64,000 nucleotides of DNA from Planctomycetaceae bacterium (GTDB lineage: Bacteria; Planctomycetota; Planctomycetia; Pirellulales; Pirellulaceae): contig JAHEBQ010000017.1 of the NCBI GenBank assembly GCA_024642205.1, positions 51,024-115,023 on the forward strand, given 5' to 3'. Numbering within the stretch: the first letter of the stretch is position 1; every line of letters starts with the position of its first letter. The translations under genes and the position numbers were made by a program. The notes beneath the pieces are model-generated. The model was not told the DNA's origin, did no database searches, and saw only the letters and a program-made list of their open reading frames with translations. This document shows, piece by piece, positions 37,920-47,349 of this stretch.

Positions 37920-38915
37920 CTAAGACGCCTGGAGTCGGCGCCTCCGACGAGTCATTCCTAATCCAAACGAAGCGATCGTCATCAATGCAAAGCTTGAGGG
38001 TTCAGGAACAACCGCGAATACCTGAACACGGTCGTTGCCTTCATCCACGACATAGATCAGGTTGTTTTCCACATAAAGCCCCAAGGCATTCATGAATTCG
38101 CCGTTACCGGTTCCGCTGCTACCAAAAGTATAGCTAAAGTCTCCTGCATTGTTGAAAACTTGCACTCGATTTCCGGCTAGCTCCGATACATAAATGTTAC
38201 CAAAATCGTCGAGCACAAGGTCATATGGCGTGGAAAATTCGCCGTTGCCAATTCCAGAGCTACCAAACGTTCGCTGAAAATTCCCAGCGTCATCAAAAAT
38301 TTGAATACGGTCATTTAATCGGTCTACGACATATATGTTTCCTGCACTGTCGACATCAATGCCGACGGGGTAATCAAGTTCGCCGTTGCCGGTTCCAGTC
38401 GTACCGAAGGTAAATTGAAAGAAACCGTCGCTGTCGAAAACTTGAACTCGGTCATTAAACGAATCCGACACGTAAAAATTGTCGTTGCTATCCAGCGCGA
38501 CAGCATAGGAACCGTTAAACGTCGTGGGACCAAGCCCGACGGTGGAAAGAAACATGCCAGTGCTGTCAAATATTTGAACGTTGTTATTTCCCCGATCGGC
38601 GACAACGATATTGCCGGAACTGTCGATCGCCATCCCTCCAGGAAAATTGAACTGACCGGACCCTGTCCCGCTGGACCCAAAACTTGATTGAAACGAGCCC
38701 GAGGTATCAAAAATTGAGACTCGATCATTGGTCGCGTCGGTCACAAAGATGTTTCCGTTTCCGTCACCGATTACAAAGGTCGGTTGGTTGAATTGACCGT
38801 CACCCGCACCGGTGGTTCCGAACGAATAAAGAAACTCGGCTTGTTGCCCAATCGCTAATTGGTTTCCGCAACAAAACAAGCACACAATGCTTAATAAAGA
38901 AACAAGGGTCTTCAT
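37920..38915 (-). CDS. Secreted NHL beta-propeller protein with PEP-CTERM anchor
   Basis: 331 residues. Signal peptide 1-24 (ends AIGQ). Six NHL repeats of about 45 residues each follow (units with GxGQF/GEF, the DxxGNIYVVD core and NDRVQVFD), enough for one six-bladed propeller. The C-terminus VPEPSSFALMTIASFGLG then an Arg-rich end is a PEP-CTERM signal, which an exosortase would cleave for surface or extracellular display. A binding or adhesion role fits; no enzyme residues are evident. Repeats are very regular, suggesting recent duplication. Confidence 0.92.
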   Translation of the reverse strand: MKTLVSLLSIVCLFCCGNQLAIGQQAEFLYSFGTTGAGDGQFNQPTFVIGDGNGNIFVTDATNDRVSIFDTSGSFQSSFGSSGTGSGQFNFPGGMAIDSSGNIVVADRGNNNVQIFDSTGMFLSTVGLGPTTFNGSYAVALDSNDNFYVSDSFNDRVQVFDSDGFFQFTFGTTGTGNGELDYPVGIDVDSAGNIYVVDRLNDRIQIFDDAGNFQRTFGSSGIGNGEFSTPYDLVLDDFGNIYVSELAGNRVQVFNNAGDFSYTFGSSGTGNGEFMNALGLYVENNLIYVVDEGNDRVQVFAVVPEPSSFALMTIASFGLGMTRRRRRLQAS

Positions 38916-39372
38916 TGAGTCATACCTGGAAGTGGGTCAATTCGGTGAACAAAATTCGACTCAGCACGCGATCAACTGTTTCTTCAAGCGTATTTCAACC
39001 GAATTCGACAATCAAGGTCTCAATCAACCTAATTCGCAATATTTGGCGATCCCAAGTGCCTCTCAAGTGGGTGACCTGAAATTCATGAGTCCCGGTTTCA
39101 CCCTTCGCTTACCCCTCCGACGGACCCTCGGCTGTTATGGGGGTAAAACCAACCGTTATGGGCGAGTCGCCGTCCACTCAAAAATCAAACCGATCTCAGG
39201 TTCGGCTTGAACTTGCTGGGAGTCACAAAGGCCCGTCCGTTTTCATCGACGGTATCCAGGGCACCCCTATCTGGCTTGATTTCGTTGGATGAGGTGGATT
39301 TCATCCACCGGTCTTACGTTGGCATCCTCGAATTGAAACAGTTCCTTCTGTTTGCGTTCCCCTCCTGTTTTT
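38916..39372. other. Intergenic region, no gene recognised
   Basis: 457 bases between the NHL gene and the GH16 gene, both on the minus strand. It should hold the NHL promoter; I see no terminator for it, repeat or further gene. Confidence 0.4.
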
Positions 39373-40266
39373 TCACTCCTGGTAAACGCGGACGTAATCG
39401 ACTTCCATTGTGGCCGGAAAGATTGAATCGTCGACGCCTTTGTTGCCACCCCAACTGCCACCGACCGCAATGTTGAGTAATAAATATTGAGGCTTGTCAA
39501 ATGGCCAGTTGTCATTGGTGAATTCGTTTGGGCGATCAAAGGTGAGTTTCACATTCGACGGATCGTCGGTGTAGAACCGAAGTTGGGTTTCCGTCCAATG
39601 GACACCATAGATATGGAACTCCTCCTCGGCGGATTCGAGTTTAACGCCGCCGGATGTTAGTTGAGTTCCATCCCCATGGTTATTTGCCTTACTGTGAATC
39701 GCACAGTGAATCGTGTCAGGTTCGTAGCTGACATATTCGAGGATGTCGAGTTCGCCACAGCTTGGCCATCCTACGGTCCCAAGATTGTCGCCCAGCATCC
39801 AGATCGCAGGCCAAAGTCCCGGTCCCTTGTTCTCGGGCAGTTTCGCGCGAATCTCTATCCGGCCGTAGGTGAAAGATCGCCTGCTATTGAGCCGGGTTGA
39901 CGAGTAGTCGCCAGGGTTCTGCCCGGCGCCGATTTTTTTGGCCGTGATCTTCAGCGTGCCATCGCCGACTTGCAGGTTGTCGCCGTTTGTATAGTTTTGC
40001 CATTCGTTGTTTCCCCAGCCGTTTCGACCTGTTTCAAACTTCCATTTCTCCAGGTCGAGCGACTTACCGTCAAATTCATCCCCCCAAACCAGCTTCCAAT
40101 CGCCATGGGATAATCTCTCCGGGGAGCCAGTCGTCATTGATTCTCCGGTCGGTTGATTGCCGGGTACCGCAGTGGTTTTTGGTTGAAAAGACTGTTTGCA
40201 GCCGATGACGACTGAAAACAACAGGATCGATATTGTAGCCAAAACGCGTACGAAGACTTGCATCAA
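39373..40266 (-). CDS. Glycoside hydrolase family 16 lipoprotein (beta-glucanase type)
   Basis: 297 residues. A lipoprotein signal ends SVVIGC with Cys23 as the lipidation site, and a 30-residue linker follows. The catalytic domain (about 52-297) starts with KLVWGDEFDGKSLD and has the GH16 active-site motif GELDILE with Glu172, Asp174 and Glu177 (nucleophile, helper, acid/base), plus GLWPAIWML and the LLLNIAVGGSWGG C-terminal strand. The bulge-type motif spacing fits laminarinase-like enzymes that cut beta-1,3 or mixed glucans, typical for algal polysaccharide degraders. The exact substrate is not determined. Confidence 0.95.
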   Translation of the reverse strand: MMQVFVRVLATISILLFSVVIGCKQSFQPKTTAVPGNQPTGESMTTGSPERLSHGDWKLVWGDEFDGKSLDLEKWKFETGRNGWGNNEWQNYTNGDNLQVGDGTLKITAKKIGAGQNPGDYSSTRLNSRRSFTYGRIEIRAKLPENKGPGLWPAIWMLGDNLGTVGWPSCGELDILEYVSYEPDTIHCAIHSKANNHGDGTQLTSGGVKLESAEEEFHIYGVHWTETQLRFYTDDPSNVKLTFDRPNEFTNDNWPFDKPQYLLLNIAVGGSWGGNKGVDDSIFPATMEVDYVRVYQE

Positions 40267-40496
40267 AACTCTTTCTGGTTGTTTACATTCGCAATCAGGA
40301 AATCCGTCACGCGTGGTCAGCTCCGAATCGCGACGCAGCGGTCGTGGATACCACCCGGAGAATCGCCCGGGGTTTATTGGATTATTTCCTGTGAAATCAA
40401 CGGACGCAAATCAGACTAACTCGTGCCCAGTAACAAAGGGTCGTTTCTGGGCACGAGTCGACGGCGATTTCCCCTGGGGCTCGTGGCTCGCGTGCC

Positions 40497-41717
40497 TCAG
40501 GCTATCCTTCGCCACATTTTCGGCAGCACCATCTTTTCGGTTCCCAGGAATTCCGCCAAGTCACTGATGCACGTTCCCAGATCGCGATCGAACGACTTCG
40601 TCCGTTTGAATCCTTCTTCCAGGTGAATTGCCTTGATTTCCAGTTCCTTGCGGTTGCGATGATGTTTCGGATCGATTCGGCCCACCAGTTTTCCATTGTG
40701 AAGGATCGGCAAAACATAGTAACCGTATTGTCGCTTCGGCTCAGGCACGTAGATCTCGATGCGGTAGTAAAAGTCGAGCAGGTCTTCCGCCCGCTTTCGC
40801 TGAAACAATAGTGAATCGAACGGGCAGATCAAGTTGGTGCCGGTTGGTTCATCGATGCGATCGATACCAACAAGATGTTCAGGCAAGGCATAATGTTTTT
40901 CTCGCCGTCCTGACACGCGGACTTCAACGATCCGGCCAGCCTTCAAATTTCGCTCGATGACCTGTTTTTGTTCTGGTGCTTTCAGCGACGGGCCGGTCAG
41001 GTAGTTGCGCAGGTGCGACAGTGGAGCGACACCGCAACCATTGAGTGCCACCAGCAACCAGCTGTCGAAGTACTCGTTAAGTGACGCTGGTTTGACGTTG
41101 GGGTAAATGCGTTCAGCCAAATCGTATTGTCGGCGAAAGTGGCGGCGATCGTGGATCGCGACTTTGCCAGAATGCCAAAGCAGCTGTAACGTGCGATTAT
41201 CTTCTTTTTGCAAGGGCATTGTGCCGCTAGACGGTCCGTCGGGCCTGAACTCGTCCGGTTGTTTTTCAAAATCCGCACTTTCCAAAGGACCGGACTTGCG
41301 CAGGCGGTTGATCACACGGCGCTTTGATTGGGGTGACGTTTCATAGCGGCACCACCACTTCGAGTTGCGAAAGCTTTCGGGAGGAAATCGCAGCATGCGG
41401 CGTCGGCCGATCGGCAGATGCGAAATCGGAAGCAGGGAAGCTTCATGGCCCCAGTATTCGTAAGCGATGCGATCGCGATATACCAGGTCGTCGAGCCGTT
41501 TCTTGCTGTAGTTCCCAAATCGACTCCACATCGTCAAGTAATGCGCCCGGTCGACGACATTGACGCTGTCCAATTGAATGGCACCTGTGTTTTCCAGGTG
41601 CGCCGTCAGGTTCTTTTTGTTAAGCTTTTTGGTGCCACGCGACTCGCTCAACCCCTGGCGGTGAAACCACAAGTTGATGACGGCTTGTTGATCGATAGTG
41701 GGGAGAGGAGATGACAT
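40497..41717 (-). CDS. AlkX/YcaQ-type DNA glycosylase (HTH_42 family)
   Basis: 406 residues. An ATG at 41834 would add a Lys-rich, T-tract-encoded start that looks non-coding; the ATG at 41717 (MSSPLPTID) fits. The family is made of tandem winged helices. The QxD catalytic motif (Gln48, Asp50 in AIQLDSVNVVDRAHYL) followed by WGHEAS later matches AlkX/YcaQ glycosylases, which remove crosslinked or alkylated bases. The AlkZ subgroup reads QxQ, so I favour the AlkX branch. Acts in DNA repair in the cytoplasm. Stands alone. Confidence 0.88.
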   Translation of the reverse strand: MSSPLPTIDQQAVINLWFHRQGLSESRGTKKLNKKNLTAHLENTGAIQLDSVNVVDRAHYLTMWSRFGNYSKKRLDDLVYRDRIAYEYWGHEASLLPISHLPIGRRRMLRFPPESFRNSKWWCRYETSPQSKRRVINRLRKSGPLESADFEKQPDEFRPDGPSSGTMPLQKEDNRTLQLLWHSGKVAIHDRRHFRRQYDLAERIYPNVKPASLNEYFDSWLLVALNGCGVAPLSHLRNYLTGPSLKAPEQKQVIERNLKAGRIVEVRVSGRREKHYALPEHLVGIDRIDEPTGTNLICPFDSLLFQRKRAEDLLDFYYRIEIYVPEPKRQYGYYVLPILHNGKLVGRIDPKHHRNRKELEIKAIHLEEGFKRTKSFDRDLGTCISDLAEFLGTEKMVLPKMWRRIA

Positions 41718-42058
41718 TTTCGGAAATGATATTCGAACAATTGCCGAATTGACTGTCGAACTTACTTTTTTTTTTTTGCAAATATGAACCCGAATCTTGT
41801 GTAAGGTCAGGCAGGGGATGAGCCTCACTGACACATCAGGTTAGTTGGTTAACGCTTGCAGCCTTTTTAATGGCTTACCATATCCAAATTCGCTTTCCCA
41901 GAAAAACCGTGGCTTGATTTCCGAAACGGAAAAAGTACGACTTTCTCAGAATCCTGGCTGCGCTAGCGACGTCGAATCGGCGCAAGGGAAAATCTTGATT
42001 AACCCGAGGATGGGTGGATCAAGATTGGGAAGTTGTCAAAAATGTCTGCGGTGAGAAT
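41718..42058. other. Intergenic region with a 12-T homopolymer
   Basis: 341 bases without a credible gene. A run of 12 T (41766-41777) precedes the AlkX-like start on the minus strand. No terminator structure is visible. Confidence 0.4.
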
Positions 42059-42334
42059 TCACCTCGAGTTTTTATCCTTTGTTTGTCTTGCAGCCCGATT
42101 GTCCAGATAAATGTAGTCGGTGTTGGATGCAAACTGTTGCCGTGTGACGGTAAGCAGATCCGGAGCCACCTCAAGTACGCCTTCCGCCGTTCCATGATCA
42201 AGCAGGGCCGAACCGGTGTCGTGAGAGCCGGGCGCAGTCGCCAGGTCGGTAAGGCCGTCGCCGTTAAATGTTCCCAGGAAAAACGGAAGTGCGAATAGTA
42301 ACTTCAGAACACGAATTCCAAACTGGACAAAGTG
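42059..42334 (-). pseudogene. Possible FG-GAP/VCBS repeat remnant
   Basis: A 92-codon minus-strand frame with no start context includes GTFNGDGLTDLATAPGS, which looks like an FG-GAP/VCBS beta-propeller calcium loop (NGDG.TDL), and then GVLEVAPDLLTV...TDYIYLDNR, which resembles no intact repeat. Preceded directly by a stop and lacking a signal peptide or further repeats, so likely a fragment of a decayed secreted repeat protein. Confidence 0.35.
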
Positions 42335-42689
42335 CTATCACGATCGAACCCCACGGCTCAGGTAGAGGTCGATTAAAGAAGATTCATTTGCGATCAGGTG
42401 TCAACCGGATTGAAAACTTCTTGCGCAAATGAATTACCTATAATCCAGTAGGTCAAATGAGAAAATTGTTTTCACCATTGCCCCAAAAGCTCGTCGTCGG
42501 CTCGCCGAATGTCCGCATGTTGCACAATTGTCCAGGCAGCCAAATTGGCCATTCCTTTGGTTCACATGGTTTATTCCGGCAATCAGCGGATCAATCGCCG
42601 GGATTTATCGTTTGTTTGATTTGATTTGCCTTCGGATTGGCAATTGCCTATTTTTCCTTTTTCGGACTTGAATCGATTACGGAGTCAAA
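42335..42689. other. Intergenic region, no gene recognised
   Basis: 355 bases between the decayed frame and the next gene. No convincing element is visible. Confidence 0.4.
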
Positions 42690-43106
42690 ATGGAATCAGA
42701 CAATCGACTGCCGACGGGTGAATGGAATGGTTTTTTTCTTGAGAATCATCAGCCTCGCCGAGGCTGGATGCATTTGTACCTGGCGTTTGCCGATGGAAAG
42801 ATAAAGGGCGAGGGAACCGACTATGTGGCTCCCTGGATTTGTCGCGGGAGCTACGATCTTGAGTCGGGACACTGCTCCTGGGTCAAGCAGTATGTTGGGC
42901 TGCATCAGGTCGTCTACTCGGGAAAAATCGGTCAAAACGGTATCCTGGGCGGATGGGAAATCTCGTACATCTCCGGGCAATTTCACATTTGGCCTCAAAA
43001 GCTGAATAAACTCAATGAGCTGTATATGGCCGACGATTTGACCGAACCCTCACCGACGATTCAGCTGGGAACGGTTTCCGCGAATGAATTTTCGAGATTA
43101 GCCTAA
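42690..43106 (+). CDS. Hypothetical beta-rich protein
   Basis: 138 residues, no signal peptide. Trp- and Gly-rich (GEWNGFFLEN, PWICRGSYDLESGHCSWVKQYVG, VVYSGKIGQNGILGGWEI in parts), consistent with a small beta-barrel or lipocalin-like sheet. I recognise no family. Starts ATG with no clear ribosome-binding site. It ends 76 bases before rpmI and in the same direction, but the gap has promoter-like sequence, so it is probably separate. Confidence 0.7.
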   Translation: MESDNRLPTGEWNGFFLENHQPRRGWMHLYLAFADGKIKGEGTDYVAPWICRGSYDLESGHCSWVKQYVGLHQVVYSGKIGQNGILGGWEISYISGQFHIWPQKLNKLNELYMADDLTEPSPTIQLGTVSANEFSRLA

Positions 43107-43112
43107 AAGCCC

Positions 43113-43141
43113 TTTAATTCGGGGGCGATACCGCGTACAAT
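43113..43141 (+). promoter_or_regulatory. Possible promoter of rpmI-rplT
   Basis: TTTAAT (43113-43118) and TACAAT (43136-43141) are 17 bases apart, 42 bases before the rpmI ATG. The -35 is poor (3 of 6 to TTGACA), so this is a candidate only. Confidence 0.3.
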
Positions 43142-43182
43142 CCGCGATTCCAAATGAGTTACAAAAAAGCGATGGCGATCCA

Positions 43183-43389
43183 ATGTCACACAAAATGAAA
43201 ACCCATAAAGCCACCAAAAAGCGTTTTCGCTTGACGGCATCGGGGAAAGTCAAACACGGCTCTTCGGGCAAATCGCACCGAAACGTGCGAATGAGTGCCA
43301 AACGCACACGAAATCTTCGTGGCGGAACGACGCTTGATGAGTGCATGGTCAAATCGATCGTCAAAGCGTTGGGCAAGTACAGCTATTAG
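43183..43389 (+). CDS. rpmI: Ribosomal protein L35 (bL35)
   Basis: 68 residues, typical length. The highly basic sequence MKTHKATKKRFRLTASGKVK and RNVRMSAKRTRNLRGG match bL35 of the large subunit. An extra MSHK precedes the usual MKTHKA start: an ATG at 43195 is the alternative. It is followed 141 bases later by rplT. infC, which usually precedes rpmI, is absent here. Confidence 0.96.
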   Translation: MSHKMKTHKATKKRFRLTASGKVKHGSSGKSHRNVRMSAKRTRNLRGGTTLDECMVKSIVKALGKYSY

Positions 43390-43530
43390 GTCCAAAAATA
43401 GTCGCTTCTCCCTTTTTCCAGGTCACGAAGCACTGTTTTCGTCAGGCGAGTTCCTCTCGCGTGCTTTGATGGGCAACCAACTTCAGACGTTTGTCTGAGG
43501 CCTGTTTAGCAAAACAAAAGGATGATTTCG

Positions 43531-43887
43531 ATGCGTACAACAAAAGGTGCAGCACGTACCAGGGCAAAGCGAAAGCTTTTTAAACGAGCCAAGGGATATC
43601 GTGGTGGTCGTCGCAACATGTTGCGAACGGTCAAGGAAACGCTTGTCCGGGCCGGCGTATTTGCGTTCCGGGATCGACGCGTCAAGAAACGGACCTACCG
43701 CCGGTTGTGGATCACGCGGATCAATGCCGCTTGCCGTCAGCGCGGGCTGCGTTACAGTGAATTTATCCATGGCCTGCAAAAGGCCGAAATCGAACTGGAT
43801 CGCAAATCATTGTCCGAGATCGCGATTTGCGATCCTGCAGGTTTTGACGTGATCGTCGAATCCGTCAAAGAAGTTCTGGCCGCTTAA
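43531..43887 (+). CDS. rplT: Ribosomal protein L20 (bL20)
   Basis: 118 residues, typical. Sequence [20 protein letters not shown], then [15 protein letters not shown] and [20 protein letters not shown], are bL20. An ATG at 43522 lies directly against AAAAGG, too close for a ribosome; the ATG at 43531 is nine bases from it and gives the normal start. bL20 is needed early in 50S assembly and in some bacteria represses its own operon by binding the leader RNA. A small hairpin (TCAGAC/GTCTGA near 43481-43497) lies in the rpmI-rplT gap. Confidence 0.96.
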   Translation: MRTTKGAARTRAKRKLFKRAKGYRGGRRNMLRTVKETLVRAGVFAFRDRRVKKRTYRRLWITRINAACRQRGLRYSEFIHGLQKAEIELDRKSLSEIAICDPAGFDVIVESVKEVLAA

Positions 43888-43918
43888 AACGGATTTCGAC
43901 AATTTGATATATTTTCAG

Positions 43919-43952
43919 GAAGACAACTGGCCGGTTGTCTTCTTTTTTTTTT
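43919..43952 (+). terminator. Strong intrinsic terminator after rplT
   Basis: Perfect 9-base stem (GAAGACAAC, 43919-43927; GTTGTCTTC, 43934-43942), 6-base loop and ten T residues. It lies 31 bases after the rplT stop and 170 before pheS, so pheST either have their own promoter or depend on read-through. Confidence 0.9.
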
Positions 43953-44121
43953 GTTTATCGATCGTCGTTTAACCGGGAGCCAAAAGGGCCGCGCGTTTTC
44001 AAGCCAGCAGAATGGTTGGCTCATAGAATCGGTTTGACCGCGCGATCCAAGCCCCTGTTCGTTAGGCGACATCTGCTGAGTCCATCGGTATTTATTTTGA
44101 AAACCAACCACGGACAATCCA

Positions 44122-45177
44122 ATGTCTGCCATTACCATGTCAATTGAAGACTTCGTCAAACAGCTCGATGAACTCGCTCAATCAGCCACCGTCGCGTTCG
44201 CAGCGGCCCAGGATCCGGCACAACTGGACGAAGCCCGCGTCGAGTTTCTGGGAGCCAAAAATGGCCAGCTCAAGTCGGTGCAAAAAAACATGGGAGCGGT
44301 TCCCGGTCCAAACAGGAAAGAAGCCGGGTTGAAACTCAATGCGGTCAAGAATTCAATCCAGACGGCTTTTGAATCAGCCCAGGCTCGCCTGCTGGGTGAT
44401 ACCGGCAGCGAGGCCCGGGACCCGACGTTTGACGCGACATTGCCAGGGACGCATTTTCACGTCGGTCGGTTGCATCCGATTACTCAAACGATCAACGAGC
44501 TCAAGGATATCATGGGGCGACTGGGTTTCACCCCTGCCGAAGGGCCTGAGATCGAGGATGACTACCACAATTTTGAAGCGCTCAATATTCCGCGAGCCCA
44601 TCCAGCACGGGACCCCTTGGAGAATTTCTATCTCTCTGTGGCGCAGTCGCAAGCGGAACACGATGCAACGTTTTCGGAAAATCCGTTGTTGCTGAGAAGC
44701 CAGACCAGTACCGTCCAGATTCGCGTGATGGAAAAAACACAACCGCCGGTACGTATCGTTTCCCTCGGGCGCGTGTATCGACCCGACACCGCGGATTGGT
44801 CGCATTATCCCATGTTTCATCAAATCGAAGGCCTGATGGTGGATGAGCACGTGACACTGGCGGATCTGAAAACCGTGTTGAAGCTGTTCGCTTCGAACTA
44901 TCTGGGCGATGCAGTGCCCGTCAGGATTCGACCATCGTTTTTTCCGTTTACTGAACCGAGTGTCGAAGCCGACTATTTCTGGGACGGCAAATGGGTTGAG
45001 TTTGGCGGCGCGGGTATTGTGGATCCCAACGTGCTGCGTTCGGTTGGATACGATCCCGAGAAGGTCAGTGGATTCGCATTCGGATTGGGAATCGAACGGT
45101 TGTGCATGATCCGCCACCAGATCACCGATATTCGGTATCTGTTCACGAACGATGTGCGTTTCCTGCATCAGTTTTGA
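44122..45177 (+). CDS. pheS: Phenylalanyl-tRNA synthetase alpha subunit
   Basis: 351 residues. Catalytic subunit of the alpha2beta2 class II synthetase that charges tRNA-Phe. N-terminal coiled coil (1-90) for tRNA contact, motif 1 HFHVGRLHPITQTI (about 112-125), motif 2 VRIVSLGRVYRPDTADWSH, and motif 3 FGLGIERLCMIRH near the C-terminus are intact. GGA eight bases before the ATG supports 44122; an ATG at 44137 is the alternative. Followed by pheT after 97 bases. Confidence 0.97.
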   Translation: MSAITMSIEDFVKQLDELAQSATVAFAAAQDPAQLDEARVEFLGAKNGQLKSVQKNMGAVPGPNRKEAGLKLNAVKNSIQTAFESAQARLLGDTGSEARDPTFDATLPGTHFHVGRLHPITQTINELKDIMGRLGFTPAEGPEIEDDYHNFEALNIPRAHPARDPLENFYLSVAQSQAEHDATFSENPLLLRSQTSTVQIRVMEKTQPPVRIVSLGRVYRPDTADWSHYPMFHQIEGLMVDEHVTLADLKTVLKLFASNYLGDAVPVRIRPSFFPFTEPSVEADYFWDGKWVEFGGAGIVDPNVLRSVGYDPEKVSGFAFGLGIERLCMIRHQITDIRYLFTNDVRFLHQF

Positions 45178-45274
45178 TTCAATCGAGGAGATCGGCAATC
45201 GGAATTCGGAGTTCTGATTCGCTTGGACCTCAGTTCGTTGTTACCGAATTTCCTTTCACCTGCAATAAATTACC

Positions 45275-47323
45275 ATGATCGTTTCCTGGAACTGGCTGGC
45301 CGAATACGTTGACCTCAAAATGTCTCACGACGACCTGGTCGATCGCTTGACGATGTCAGGATTGAACCATGAGAGTACCGAACCGGTCGGAAGCGATCGG
45401 GCGATTGATCTGGAAGTCACCAGCAATCGGACCGATTGTCTCGGTCACATCGGGGTCGCGCGTGAAATCTCGGCGCTCTTTGACATCCCGTTGAACATTC
45501 CAGAGCCTCTCCCCCAATCGAAATCTGACTCGATTGAAAAATACTGCAGCGTCGAGATTACGTCACCGGAAACCTGTGGTCGATACGTCGCGCGATTGAT
45601 CAAGGGCGTCAAAATCGCTCCCAGCCCTGTTTGGATGCAGCAACGACTTCAAACCCTGGGCATTGGAATCGTAAATAACGTGGTCGACGCAACGAACTAT
45701 GTGATGTTCGAATGTGGGCAGCCGCTGCATGCGTTCGATTTTGCCAAAATCAATGGGGGCAAGATCAACGTGCGCAACGCCTTGGCCGATGAAGAGTTCC
45801 GCGCGATCGATCACCGCACGTACCAGCTGGACGATGGCATGTGCGTCATCGCGGATGCCCTGGTGCCAGTCGCGCTGGGCGGCGTCATGGGAGGAGCCGA
45901 CTCCGAGGTTTCCGACGCGACCACCGATGTCTTGATCGAAGCGGCCTATTTCGACCAGCTGGCGATTCGCATCGCGGCACGGAAGTTGAAACTTCACAGT
46001 CCTTCGTCATTTCGCTTTGAACGCGATGTCGACGCGGCAAATCTTGACTGGGCCAGTCGTCGGGTCTGCGACCTGATTCTGCAAATCGCTGGTGGTGAGT
46101 TGCTTGACGGCTGCATCGACGTCGGGCAAAAGCCCTCGAAGCCCGAGCCGGTGACCCTCCGGCTGGGACAGCTGGAGCGATTGCTCGGGATTGAAATCCC
46201 GACTGATTTTGTCGCTCCTACGCTGTACAAGCTAGGTTTGGAGATCCAGTCATCGAATGCCGATTCCATCACTGCGATTCCACCCAGCTGGCGGAAGGAT
46301 CTTACACGAGAGGTTGATTTGATCGAGGAGGTCGGCCGCATTTACGGCTTTGACAAGATTCCCGACAACGTCAATGTGCCGATGGCGGCGTCCTATCGAC
46401 CAACGGCCGATCGCGTGATTGACAAGGTTCGCAGGGTGTTGACCGCCGCGGGGTTTGATGAAGCGGTTACGCCGAGTCTCGTTCCGAAGCCCTGGTCCGA
46501 TGCGTTCAGTCCATGGACTCCATCACCGCCACTGATCAGCAGCCAGCCGATGCTGGGTGTGCTCGAAGAATATTCTCAAAATATCGGCGCTGTCAATTTG
46601 CTGAGGCGTAGTCTGGTTCCCAGCCTGATGGAGGTCCGCCGAATCAACGAATATCGCTCCAATTCGGATGTGAACCTGTTTGAGACGGCCAAGGTGTACT
46701 TGCCGGTCGGAGAGAGCCAGATTCCGGACCAACCCGCCAAACTCGCGGTGATCAGCGGACGTGATTTCTATGCGGTTAAAGGCGCGATCGAAACGCTGTT
46801 CCATCACATCAACCCTGCGGTAACTCTGGCGATCGCGGAGTGCGAACATGAATTGCTGGACAACAGCCAGTCGGCCGAATTAAGAATCGGCGAACAGGTT
46901 TTGGGTTGGATCGGAGCGGCTTCGAGGTCAGCCAAAAAACTGTTCGGGCTGCGCTCGGACGTGACAGTGGCCGAACTCGATCTTGCCTTGTTGGAACATT
47001 GCGCCGTGCTGACGCCGCGGCACGTTAACCAGAGTTCTTTTCCGCCGGTCACCCGCGATTTTAACTTTATCGTCGAAAATGGGGTGCGCTGGGCGGAGCT
47101 TGAATCGACCGTCCGTTCGGCTGCGGGCCCGCTCCTGGAGTCCGTTCAATACCGCGAGACGTTTCGTGACGAGACGAGAGACGGCCCGAACAGAAAACGA
47201 CTTTTGTTGTCAGTCGTGTTGCGATCCGCGGATGCAACCTTGACCGGCCAGCAAGCCGAGGAAGTCTGCAACTCGATTATCTCCCAATGTGCCTCGAAAC
47301 ATGAAGCATCGCTGGTTGGCTAG
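45275..47323 (+). CDS. pheT: Phenylalanyl-tRNA synthetase beta subunit, short form without the EMAP-like domain
   Basis: 682 residues, against about 795 in E. coli. The N-terminus (MIVSWNWLAEYVDL...LTMSGLNHESTEPVG) leads directly into IDLEVTSNRTDCLGHIGVARE. In most bacteria about 110 residues of an EMAP-like tRNA-binding (B2) domain lie between these two parts; here they are missing without any frame break. The B3/B4 editing domain (RYVARLIKGVKI onward), the B5 and DNA-binding-like parts, and the C-terminal anticodon-binding domain (SSFPPVTRDFNFIVEN) are present. Function as PheT is secure, tRNA contact probably altered. Confidence 0.95.
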   Translation: MIVSWNWLAEYVDLKMSHDDLVDRLTMSGLNHESTEPVGSDRAIDLEVTSNRTDCLGHIGVAREISALFDIPLNIPEPLPQSKSDSIEKYCSVEITSPETCGRYVARLIKGVKIAPSPVWMQQRLQTLGIGIVNNVVDATNYVMFECGQPLHAFDFAKINGGKINVRNALADEEFRAIDHRTYQLDDGMCVIADALVPVALGGVMGGADSEVSDATTDVLIEAAYFDQLAIRIAARKLKLHSPSSFRFERDVDAANLDWASRRVCDLILQIAGGELLDGCIDVGQKPSKPEPVTLRLGQLERLLGIEIPTDFVAPTLYKLGLEIQSSNADSITAIPPSWRKDLTREVDLIEEVGRIYGFDKIPDNVNVPMAASYRPTADRVIDKVRRVLTAAGFDEAVTPSLVPKPWSDAFSPWTPSPPLISSQPMLGVLEEYSQNIGAVNLLRRSLVPSLMEVRRINEYRSNSDVNLFETAKVYLPVGESQIPDQPAKLAVISGRDFYAVKGAIETLFHHINPAVTLAIAECEHELLDNSQSAELRIGEQVLGWIGAASRSAKKLFGLRSDVTVAELDLALLEHCAVLTPRHVNQSSFPPVTRDFNFIVENGVRWAELESTVRSAAGPLLESVQYRETFRDETRDGPNRKRLLLSVVLRSADATLTGQQAEEVCNSIISQCASKHEASLVG

Positions 47324-47349
47324 GCAGACTGGATGTTGACGGAAGCCGA

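Noticed and set aside
44374..45198. 274-codon minus-strand frame
   Set aside because: Antisense to pheS; a shadow frame.
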